NCBI RefSeq assembly: GCF_023953935.1
Contig: NZ_JAMLIW010000004.1
Coordinates: 124,001-188,000 of the forward strand
Source: Thermomonas sp.
GTDB lineage: Bacteria; Pseudomonadota; Gammaproteobacteria; Xanthomonadales; Xanthomonadaceae
Direction of reading: 5' to 3'
Length of the DNA: 64,000 bases
The notes under the pieces were generated by a model. The model searched no databases, was not told the DNA's origin, and worked only from the letters and a program-made list of their open reading frames with translations. The position numbers and the translations under genes are program-made. Positions 9,038-16,366 of the stretch are shown here, piece after piece. Positions within the stretch are counted from its first letter, which is position 1; each line of letters begins with the position of its first letter.

Positions 9038-9415
9038 TCAGGGCGTGGTGACGAATGGCGCGGCGTCGCGACGCGGTGGCTCCGGCCAGACCGCAGGCCG
9101 CACGTCGTCCGCTGGCGCAGGTGGCGCTTCGGGTTCGCTCGGCGCCGACTCGCCGCGACCGAGGCCGCTGGCCGCCAGCAGCCCCGACAGCGAACGCAGC
9201 AGCGCCAGCAAGCCGCCGCTGCCGGCCAGCCGCAGCGGCTGCGCGCGCCCGCTCAGGAAGCCCGTCAGCAGTCCGGCGATCACGATCCGCTGCGGGGTCC
9301 AGCCGCTGCGCCACAGTGCGAACGTGCGTCGGCCGTGGGCCACGGTTTGCGCCCACTGCGCCTCGACGTTGCGCTCGGCGGCGCGCACCCGCGCGCGGTG
9401 GGTGTCCAGATTCAT
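9038..9415 (-). CDS. hypothetical protein, YqjK-like position
   Basis: A 125-residue protein. A basic, amphipathic N-terminal helix (residues 1-40, rich in Arg) precedes weakly hydrophobic segments around residues 41-85 and a Pro/Glu-rich tail. The sequence is too divergent for a firm family call. It overlaps the upstream YqjE-like gene by four bases (ATGA) and, by position after yqjD- and yqjE-like genes, corresponds to YqjK of the E. coli yqjCDEK stress operon. Envelope-associated role inferred only from context. Confidence 0.6.
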   Translation of the reverse strand: MNLDTHRARVRAAERNVEAQWAQTVAHGRRTFALWRSGWTPQRIVIAGLLTGFLSGRAQPLRLAGSGGLLALLRSLSGLLAASGLGRGESAPSEPEAPPAPADDVRPAVWPEPPRRDAAPFVTTP

Positions 9416-9888
9416 GGCGGTGGCTCCTGGCCGGGCGCAGCGTCCACGCCCGCGCCGGCATCGCCCTCCGGAAACAGGCGGGCCAACTGGCGCCGGCTGG
9501 CCTGCAATCCGGCATCGTCAAGACTGCGTCGCGCCGCGAGGCCGAAAACGACGGCCCCGACGGCCCCGAGCAGCGCCGCCAGCAACAGGGCGGCAGCCCA
9601 GGGCAGTCCCAAGGCGCGCAGGCCGGCCACCAGCGCCGCCATCAACAACAGCCAAGTGGAGATGGCCAGCGCCGAGGCCGCCACCGCAAAGACCAGCGTC
9701 CGCCCCAAGGCAGCGCGCGCCAGCGCGAGGTCGGCGGCCAGCAGCGCCCGCAGCGCCTGACCGGTGGCCAGCGCGGCGCGGACGCTCTGCTTGGACTGGT
9801 CGCCGAGCGCGTGCAGCGTGTCACCCAGTCCAGCGGCGCCCGCGCCCGTTGCCGCGCCCGGCGGCGGGGTCGGCGCTTCAGCGGTCAT
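9412..9888 (-). CDS. phage-holin-family/YqjE-like membrane protein
   Basis: A 158-residue protein. A Pro/Ala-rich N-terminus and an amphipathic helix (about residues 25-60) precede two transmembrane helices (about 65-85 and 90-118) with little loop between them, then a basic tail with a Gly/Asp/Ala-rich end. This layout matches the YqjE/Actinobacterial-holin-like (DUF1469) family, which is membrane-bound and not a lysis holin. It forms an operon with the DUF883/YqjD-like gene 8 bp upstream. Confidence 0.7.
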   Translation of the reverse strand: MTAEAPTPPPGAATGAGAAGLGDTLHALGDQSKQSVRAALATGQALRALLAADLALARAALGRTLVFAVAASALAISTWLLLMAALVAGLRALGLPWAAALLLAALLGAVGAVVFGLAARRSLDDAGLQASRRQLARLFPEGDAGAGVDAAPGQEPPP

Positions 9889-9896
9889 TGCCGGGA

Positions 9897-10253
9897 TTAC
9901 TTGTCGCCGCGACCGAGTTTGGAAATGATCCAGCCGGCCGCGAACGCGGCCCCGAAGGCCACCAGCGGGCGTTCGCGGATCAACTCGGCGGCGCTGTCGA
10001 GCAGGTCGCGGCTCTTGTCCATCAGCGCGTTCATCTGCTCGCCGGCGGCACCGCCGAGGTGTTCGGCAGCGGAAATCCCGGCCACCGCGCCGTCGGCCAG
10101 CTCCGCCTTGACCTGCGCCTTGCCGACCCGCAGCTCATCGCCCGCAGCGCCCGCCGCGCTCTTGACCGCGCTGCCGGCGGCGGTCGCCGCCTGCTTCAGA
10201 TGGGAGCCGGCTTCGCCCAGATTGCTCTTGACCGCATCGGTGTGATCGCTCAT
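9897..10253 (-). CDS. DUF883/YqjD-like protein
   Basis: A 118-residue protein. The start at 10253 (MSDHTDAVKSNLGEAG) has a strong AAGGAGG site. It is a long Ala-rich amphipathic helix (residues 1-90) ending in a single C-terminal membrane segment after the family hallmark RERPLVAFGAAFAAGW. YqjD of E. coli is a C-tail-anchored, stationary-phase ribosome-binding protein; the same topology is visible here. First gene of a three-gene operon with the YqjE- and YqjK-like genes. Confidence 0.75.
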   Translation of the reverse strand: MSDHTDAVKSNLGEAGSHLKQAATAAGSAVKSAAGAAGDELRVGKAQVKAELADGAVAGISAAEHLGGAAGEQMNALMDKSRDLLDSAAELIRERPLVAFGAAFAAGWIISKLGRGDK

Positions 10254-10350
10254 CTGTCGCTTCCTCCTTGGGGTGGGGGACAAGTGTGGCACTGATCGCG
10301 TTCGCGTGCCGCATCGGGGCAGGCGAACGCGCCGGATGTTGCATGCACGT

Positions 10351-11814
10351 TCAGCGCATCAGCAGGTCACCGCTGGCGTTGCCGCGCAGGACGCGCAGCA
10401 CCAGCCGCTGCGGCGGGGCGCTGCCGAAGCTGGCACGGAAGCCGCTCAGGTCGCTGAACCGGCCGTTGCTCGAAGCCCGCACCACGTCGCCGCGCTGCAG
10501 GTTGTTCTGGGCAGCGCGGCTGCCGCGTTCGACCGATTCCACCAGCACCCCGGTCAGCCCCTGCCGACGCAGTGATTCGGGCAACTCGGCGAAGCTGGCA
10601 CCAGCCAGGCGCGGATCGAGCCGTTCGCCGCTGAGTGCCTTGGGCGCTTCGCGCAGTCCGCTGGTGATCTGCAGTGGCCGGCCGTCGCGGCGCACGTCCA
10701 AGGTGATCCGCGCATCCGGCGCCTGCAGGCCCTGGAAATTGCGCAGCGCTTCGGCATTGTCGATGGTTTCGCCGTTGGCGGCCACGATCACGTCGCCCAC
10801 CCGCAGGCCGGCGGCACCGCCGGCCGACTCCGGATAGACCCGGGTGACCACCGCGCCACGCGCCTCGTCCATGCCCAGGCCCTTGGCGATCCGCGCATCG
10901 ACGTCCTGCAGGTCGATACCCAGGGTGCCGCGGCGCACCACGCCGCCATGCAGCAGCTGGTCGAGGATGCGGCGGGCGAGATTGGAGGGAATGGCGAAAC
11001 CCAGTCCGATGTTGCCGGCCATCGAACCACGCGGATTGAAGCTGGCGGTATTGATGCCGACCAGCTGGCCGTCGAGATTGACCAGCGCCCCGCCGGAATT
11101 GCCGGGATTGATGCTGGCGTCGGTCTGGATGAAGCTCTGGAAACCGGCGCCCGGCAGGTTGTTGCGGCCGACCGCCGAGACAATCCCCGAGGTGACGGTC
11201 TGGCCGACCCCGAACGGGTTGCCGATCGCCACCACGAAGTCGCCGATCTGCAGTTGATCGCTGTCGGCCAGCGGGATTTCCGCCAGCGCCACGCCGGGCA
11301 AATCTTTTGCCGGGATGCGCATCAACGCGATGTCGGTATCGGGGTCGGAGCCGACGAACTCGGCGTCGATGGTGCGGCCATCGGCCAAGGTCACCTGCAC
11401 CGCGTCGGCATTTTCCACCACGTGGTTGTTGGTCAGGATCAGTCCGCGCCTGGCATCGACGATCACCCCGGAGCCCAGCGAGCGGGCGATGCGCTCCTGC
11501 GGGATGCCGAAGATGCGACGGAACACCGGATCGTCGCCGAACGGCGTGTTCACCCGTACCACCTGGCGGGTGTTGACGCTGACCACCGCCGGCAGCACCC
11601 GATGCAGCATCGGCGCCAGCGACGGCATCGGGGTGCGGGCGACGGCGGCGACCGGGGGCGCGGCGGCAGGCGTGCCTGCCTGCGCGACGACCGCCGGCGG
11701 CGGCGCGGCCGAGGCAGGCCGGTCGACCAGCAGATTCAGGCCGGTTGCGGCAAAGGCGCCGAACGCGGCGGCGGCGGACAGGGCCAGCAAGGTGCGGGTG
11801 GCGGTGGTCGTCAT
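10351..11814 (-). CDS. degQ: DegP/DegQ-type periplasmic serine endoprotease
   Basis: A 487-residue Do-family protease. The N-terminal hydrophobic segment (residues 8-32) is a signal peptide or anchor, followed by an Ala/Pro-rich linker. The trypsin-like domain has the triad His131 (NNHVVE), Asp161 (DTDIALM) and Ser240 (NPGNSGGALVN). Two PDZ domains follow (about residues 300-390 and 400-487), the second short. It would degrade or refold damaged envelope proteins. The degP/degQ/mucD distinction cannot be made by eye. It stands alone; its neighbours are the yqj-like operon and the secreted-protein island. Confidence 0.9.
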   Translation of the reverse strand: MTTTATRTLLALSAAAAFGAFAATGLNLLVDRPASAAPPPAVVAQAGTPAAAPPVAAVARTPMPSLAPMLHRVLPAVVSVNTRQVVRVNTPFGDDPVFRRIFGIPQERIARSLGSGVIVDARRGLILTNNHVVENADAVQVTLADGRTIDAEFVGSDPDTDIALMRIPAKDLPGVALAEIPLADSDQLQIGDFVVAIGNPFGVGQTVTSGIVSAVGRNNLPGAGFQSFIQTDASINPGNSGGALVNLDGQLVGINTASFNPRGSMAGNIGLGFAIPSNLARRILDQLLHGGVVRRGTLGIDLQDVDARIAKGLGMDEARGAVVTRVYPESAGGAAGLRVGDVIVAANGETIDNAEALRNFQGLQAPDARITLDVRRDGRPLQITSGLREAPKALSGERLDPRLAGASFAELPESLRRQGLTGVLVESVERGSRAAQNNLQRGDVVRASSNGRFSDLSGFRASFGSAPPQRLVLRVLRGNASGDLLMR

Positions 11815-12020
11815 GACGTGATCGGCTCGGTATGCGGCAATGCGAACAAGTGTTGCCGGAGATCATGCAATCGCTGCTGAAGGCCGGCGTCGCCGGGCGC
11901 CTGCAAGTCTTCGGTCGCAGGCTGCATTACACCCGGCGGCAGCGCGCCTGTCGAGCCATGCGGGAGCGGTCGTCTTCGGAGGATCGGGAAGCTCGAAAGG
12001 AAGACTCGGATCCCGCAGGG

Positions 12021-12845
12021 CTACAGCGCTCTCCGGCCCGCCGGCAGGCAGTGTTCAGGGTATGCAGGCTCGGGGGCGGATCCCGCTGGCGCACGGCGGG
12101 AAATCACCATCGGCTCATCGGCAAGCACCGTCCCGGAACGATCGTCCAGATGCACCTTGCGCGACAGAAGAAGCGAGTGTGGCCTTGAGGTCGACACCGC
12201 AACGATCCAAGCCAAGGCCGGGTGCGCAGCGCGCGCCGGGAAGATCTCCAGTTCCGCCACGCCGGCCCTGAAATCGCTTTCCGGCAGTTGCGCCCGCGCG
12301 GCAACACAGGCGCGGGCACGCGCTGCGGCCGCCTCGGCGGAAAGCCGCGGACGGGTCGAAACCCGGAACGCGCCCACCACGTAATTGCCCGAGGTGGAGG
12401 TCAGGCGCCCCCCGGAATCGAAGTGCGCATCCCAGGCGGACAGGTATACCGGCACGCCGTTCACCGACTGCACAAAACGCAGATGCGTGGATCCATCCGC
12501 GGGGGCTTCTCGTCGTGCGACCACCCATTCGCGCCTCGGATCGTGCATGCCGAAGATGCGCCGGTGCGCAGACAGGAACGCGAGGGCAGCTTCGGCAGGG
12601 CTGTCCGCCGCCGGCAGCGGGTAGGGGCCGTTCTTCGGGAAAGCGAAGGTGATGGTCCTGTCGGTCGGATTCGTGGAAACAATCCAGGCCGCTCCGGTCG
12701 CTTGCTCCAAAGCGATTCGCGCCGTTTCGTCCGGATTCTGGTCCGCGCCGGAGCTGCTCGCGGCCGCACCGACCAATGCAGCCGCGAGCACCGCCCGGAG
12801 CTGGCGCTTGCGATCCGTTTTCACCCGGGGTTCACTCCAGTTCAC
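12021..12845 (-). CDS. secreted protein with only an M4 (thermolysin/fungalysin-type) propeptide region
   Basis: A 274-residue protein. I place the start at a GTG (12845, VNWSEPRVKTDRKRQL) because GGGAGGAGG lies just upstream. A signal peptide (about residues 15-35, LRAVLAAALVGAAASSSGA) is followed by an FTP-like region (AALAFLSAHRRIFGM, then RFVQSVNGVPVYLSAWDAHFD) and a PepSY-like part. In M4 metallopeptidases these regions chaperone and inhibit a downstream HExxH catalytic domain; here no catalytic domain follows and the frame ends after a short Pro-rich tail. It is either a stand-alone inhibitor/chaperone or the leftover N-terminus of a lost protease. Confidence 0.65.
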   Translation of the reverse strand: MNWSEPRVKTDRKRQLRAVLAAALVGAAASSSGADQNPDETARIALEQATGAAWIVSTNPTDRTITFAFPKNGPYPLPAADSPAEAALAFLSAHRRIFGMHDPRREWVVARREAPADGSTHLRFVQSVNGVPVYLSAWDAHFDSGGRLTSTSGNYVVGAFRVSTRPRLSAEAAAARARACVAARAQLPESDFRAGVAELEIFPARAAHPALAWIVAVSTSRPHSLLLSRKVHLDDRSGTVLADEPMVISRRAPAGSAPEPAYPEHCLPAGRRAL

Positions 12846-13009
12846 GCCACCTCCTCCCCATGACCACTCACCGCGACCGGACCGTCGTTCCCGCGAAAGC
12901 AACAGTCTCCCCCGGCCTCGATGCGCCAACCGCACGCCCATCGAGCGAATATGCCGCTTCCCTCTGCGCCTCCATGGCGCGCGGCAAAGCCCGGTGGACC
13001 GCGCTTGTC

Positions 13010-13963
13010 TCAATGGGACTTGCGCCGGGACCGCGCCAGGCGATTTTCTTCCCTGACCTGTGCCCGAACCGACGGCACCACGCAGACGGTATCGCCTTCA
13101 TAGGCCTCGCGCCAGACGAACCCGCTGACGCAGGTTTCCGGGCCATACGCGCCAGCGGGATTGCGACGCGACGCGGCGAGCCGGTTTTCCTGGGCGGCAC
13201 GCTGGCGCGATTGCGGCGTCACGCAAACATGATCGCTCGCGCGCGCCTCGCGCCAGACATAACCGCTCAGGCAAGTGTCGCGGGGCTGCCTCTGCCCGAG
13301 CACGCGGATCTCCCTCTCCGCAGGGCCGGGCTGTACAGGCCGTGCGAGCGCCGCGTCCACGCCCACGTTTGGCGTGACATCGGCAATACGCGCATTCTGC
13401 TGGCGTTCGGAGGCGAGCGGCGACATGTTCACCACCTCCCGGTGCAGCTCAACCGGCGGTGCCGGCCTGGATGGATCGAGCGCGCCACGGGGAAGCATCA
13501 CGATTTCCTGGCACTCCAGTTCACTCTTCATGAACCAGCTGGTACGTGCGTTCGGCCGCTCGAAGGGGTAGTTGTTTCCCTGAACTTCGCCGTGGGCGCT
13601 GATCGTCCCTTCGTAGATTCCATTCTCGTCATACTTGTCTGTCCAGCACCAGACCGGGATCAAACCGTCGTACTTGAGACAGGTTTTCTGCTTCAACTGG
13701 TACCAGCTCACGCGGAAATGAAACCGGTCCCCATCGATATAACCTTCGAGCGGCCCGGCGATCTCGTGTCCGAAACTGGTCGAATAAAATCGCGCCTGAC
13801 CGGTCAACTTGTTTCCCTCCCGCACCAGATGCAGCGCGACGTCGATCGCGTTCGACTGTCGGATCACGTAGTCGCCCTCGATTTCCCAGTACGGACATTG
13901 CGCAGCTGCGGCAGGTACCGCGCACAGGATTGCAGCCGCAGCGACGAGGCTTCGCATGAACAT
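13010..13963 (-). CDS. secreted protein with a duplicated C-terminal Cys-containing motif
   Basis: A 317-residue protein. The start at 13963 (MFMRSLVAAAAILCAVPAAAAQ) has GGAGAG upstream and gives a clean signal peptide cut near residue 22. The middle (about 25-140) looks like a single beta-rich domain with several Cys and Trp. The C-terminus holds two copies of C-x2-G-[YF]-V-W-R-E-A-x3-D-x-V-C-V-x-P (about residues 225 and 280), each followed by ENRLA-S-RR. I recall similar motifs in exported proteins of Proteobacteria and Actinobacteria, with no known function. It lies between two other secreted-protein genes on the same strand. Confidence 0.7.
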   Translation of the reverse strand: MFMRSLVAAAAILCAVPAAAAQCPYWEIEGDYVIRQSNAIDVALHLVREGNKLTGQARFYSTSFGHEIAGPLEGYIDGDRFHFRVSWYQLKQKTCLKYDGLIPVWCWTDKYDENGIYEGTISAHGEVQGNNYPFERPNARTSWFMKSELECQEIVMLPRGALDPSRPAPPVELHREVVNMSPLASERQQNARIADVTPNVGVDAALARPVQPGPAEREIRVLGQRQPRDTCLSGYVWREARASDHVCVTPQSRQRAAQENRLAASRRNPAGAYGPETCVSGFVWREAYEGDTVCVVPSVRAQVREENRLARSRRKSH

Positions 13964-14054
13964 GGCGTTCTCTCCAGATTCGTGGACGTGTGGTTGTTGC
14001 ATGGAGACATGCTTGCAATCCCCTTGCGATGCCTGATGTTCAGCTGAAAAACCA

Positions 14055-15614
14055 TCAGTGCAGTATCGGCCCCTGGTACGCCGAATTCGTTCCGTTCACC
14101 CTCAAAACACTGCCATTGCCGACAAGGCAGGATTCAATGTGGTAGCCCGCCGGAATACGGGCCGCTTCAGCATTCAGGCTGGACAAGCTGGCAACTATTC
14201 CATCGAACCGGAAATTGCGATTCTGCGTCAGCTGCGCGGCCAGGTTGTTGCCGCTGAAATATCTGACGACATCGTTTGCAGCAAGCAGCACGTCGCCCGT
14301 GAAATTTTGCGAATCCAGCTTGATCCCGGACAGCCCGAGCGTCACTGGCCCAAGCCCCATGGGGTCACCGCTGTTCCGAGGCAGCCGAATCTGGGCGGAT
14401 GCCGCGAGATCGAAGTCGATGGAAAATCCGGGATCGGAATCGGATCCGAGTATGGTCGGCGTCGTTACGTAAAACCTGAACAGATTTCTTGGCAGCAGCA
14501 TGCGCACAGTGATGGTGTCGGCGCACATGGTGGAAACCTGGGCTCGGAAGCTGCAATTCTGCGTCATCTGCATTTTCGCATCGGAGCGTATGCTGAAACC
14601 CTGCATATGAGGATTGACGGCATTTCTCACAAGATCCTTCACCGCGGTGTTGATCTCGTCGAGGGCCTGTCTGTACAACGTGCAAACGCTGTTTTCGCTG
14701 AGGAATGTCGCATCCCTTCCCCGCACGGCGTTCTGGACGGAAATTTCCACCCCGGTGACAAGGATCGAGTCGAAAATTCCGGGCCGCGCATCGTTGGTAC
14801 GGATCACTTCACCCGATTTCTTGATCTGTATGCCGGTATCTTGCGACCACAGGATATAGCCCCGCTCGAAATTCGAGCGCCGGAATTTCCCATCCTGGAA
14901 TTCGTCACTGGTCGGATAGCCAAGATCCCCGCGCTCCCAGCCGCCACGCGCCCAGGCGTCCCTGATCAGTCCATAAACCGCATGCGCCCCGGTTTCCGGC
15001 GTCCAGTAGATGGATGATTCCGGCTTTCCCGGTTGATGCACGGCACGGAAATGATTGAACCGACCGCGCTGATCCGGAGTCGTTGTCTCGTCGGTAATCG
15101 GGTAGCCATATTCCGTCTGGCCAAGTTCGGCGAACTTTCGTGCGATGGCGCCGCGAACTTCAAAAGCCTCGCCGATTTCCGGGTGCCAGAATATAAGGCC
15201 ATTCTTGAAATTATGGAGACGACCGCCATACGGTGCAGAGACTTCGCTGCCCACAGGACTGCCCAACGGCCCATTGCGCCCGCCGAGGATCTTGAATTTT
15301 TCCCCGATCTTTCCGGTCGGGTCGAGAGTTATTGGATGCGGAATCAGGACCCTCGGCTGGGCTTGCCGAGCGCCGGCCGGGCTTTCCAATTCTTCTGCCC
15401 GCCTCCGGACGTCGCCAACTCTGGATTGCTCCGCCGCCGCGATGGAGGGGCTGCTGCTTATTCTGTTCTCGGCAGTAATTGCAGTGCTTTGACCCGGTCG
15501 AGTATCCATGGGATCGACACCGGAATCCATTGGCAGACCCGATGCCATCCTCGGAAACGACAACATCGCCAGAATGAAGAATGCCGGCACGGCGGCTCGC
15601 GACTGCAAGTTCAT
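14055..15614 (-). CDS. secreted LGFP-repeat protein
   Basis: A 519-residue protein; the start at 15614 (MNLQSRAAVPAFFILAML) follows a GAGGG site. A signal peptide (residues 1-26) and a disordered stretch lead to LGFP-type repeats at about 95-280 (ILGGRNGPLGSPVG, ELGQTEYGYPITDE and RGDLGYPTSDEF, each followed by an aromatic strand such as GLIFWHP or SIYWTPETGA). The C-terminal ~220 residues are unrelated, contain four Cys and look like a beta-rich domain. LGFP repeats are best known from cell-wall or carbohydrate-associated proteins of mycolata. Base composition is visibly less GC-rich than the surroundings, which suggests acquisition by transfer. Confidence 0.7.
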   Translation of the reverse strand: MNLQSRAAVPAFFILAMLSFPRMASGLPMDSGVDPMDTRPGQSTAITAENRISSSPSIAAAEQSRVGDVRRRAEELESPAGARQAQPRVLIPHPITLDPTGKIGEKFKILGGRNGPLGSPVGSEVSAPYGGRLHNFKNGLIFWHPEIGEAFEVRGAIARKFAELGQTEYGYPITDETTTPDQRGRFNHFRAVHQPGKPESSIYWTPETGAHAVYGLIRDAWARGGWERGDLGYPTSDEFQDGKFRRSNFERGYILWSQDTGIQIKKSGEVIRTNDARPGIFDSILVTGVEISVQNAVRGRDATFLSENSVCTLYRQALDEINTAVKDLVRNAVNPHMQGFSIRSDAKMQMTQNCSFRAQVSTMCADTITVRMLLPRNLFRFYVTTPTILGSDSDPGFSIDFDLAASAQIRLPRNSGDPMGLGPVTLGLSGIKLDSQNFTGDVLLAANDVVRYFSGNNLAAQLTQNRNFRFDGIVASLSSLNAEAARIPAGYHIESCLVGNGSVLRVNGTNSAYQGPILH

Positions 15615-15644
15615 GGTGTCCCTCATTTCAGATCGAATTGGCTG

Positions 15645-15668
15645 AGCCCCTCCCGGCAGGGAGGGGCT
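15645..15668. terminator. strong hairpin between two secreted-protein genes
   Basis: A perfect 10-bp stem AGCCCCTCCC / GGGAGGGGCT closed by a GGCA loop, in the 98-bp gap between the minus-strand genes at 15713-16246 and 14055-15614. There is no T-run on either side, so it may be an attenuator, an mRNA-stabilising structure or a REP-like remnant rather than a simple terminator. Confidence 0.5.
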
Positions 15669-15712
15669 TGTCGCCCGCCGTCGCACCTGCGGTTCGACGG
15701 AATTGATCCCGC

Positions 15713-16246
15713 CTACAACCGCGTCGCGCTTTCCGAGCCGCAGAATTCCGCGTACTTGCTGCCGTCGGCGAAGTAGCGGGTGGCGTGAACCGGGCCGCCC
15801 ATCTGCTTGCCGTCGGCACTCATGATCACGTTGCTGCGGTGGATGTGCTGATAGCCGTTGTAAACGCCATCCACATACCAGTTGAAGCGGATGTCCAGCG
15901 TGTACTGGCCGGTGCGCGGGCTGTAGCTCCAGGTGCCCATGCCGGGGCCGCGCTGGTTGTTGCCGGGCACGCCCTGGAAATTGGGAATGCCGGAGATCGG
16001 CATGACGTTGGTCTCCGACAGGGTGCCGCCGGAGTGGTAGGCGATGGTAGCCCGGATGTTGTTGGTCGGGGAGCCGCTGCAGGGGCCGACGCTGACCACG
16101 GCAGTCCACAGGCCGACGATGCTGTTGGCGGGCAGCTGCAGCATGCCGGTGCTCTGCGGGTCGTGGTTGGCCGCGTCGGCAGGCGTGACAAGAAGGTTCA
16201 GACAGGCGGCCGCGGCAGCCGCGATGGCAATCCTGGACAGGGACAT
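15713..16246 (-). CDS. small secreted protein of unknown function
   Basis: A 177-residue protein starting MSLSRIAIAAAAAACLNLL with AAGGAG upstream and a signal peptide cut after about residue 26. The mature part reads as a single beta-sheet domain (IVGLWTAVVSVGPCSG, MGTWSYSPRTGQYTLDIRFNWYVDG) with two Cys. I do not recognise a family, although the GLW...G..Y pattern resembles lipocalin-like secreted domains. It is the first of four consecutive exported-protein genes on the minus strand and is divergent from the CadC-like regulator across a 120-bp gap. Confidence 0.65.
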   Translation of the reverse strand: MSLSRIAIAAAAAACLNLLVTPADAANHDPQSTGMLQLPANSIVGLWTAVVSVGPCSGSPTNNIRATIAYHSGGTLSETNVMPISGIPNFQGVPGNNQRGPGMGTWSYSPRTGQYTLDIRFNWYVDGVYNGYQHIHRSNVIMSADGKQMGGPVHATRYFADGSKYAEFCGSESATRL

Positions 16247-16366
16247 GGTGGTGCTCCTTGAGTCAAGTGGGGGGATTCCCCCGTCGGGTGAAGCACCCCG
16301 ACCTTGCGACCTGCCCTCCGGAAAACGCATGCAATTCCGCTGAAAAAACATGAAATGATGTGAAAG

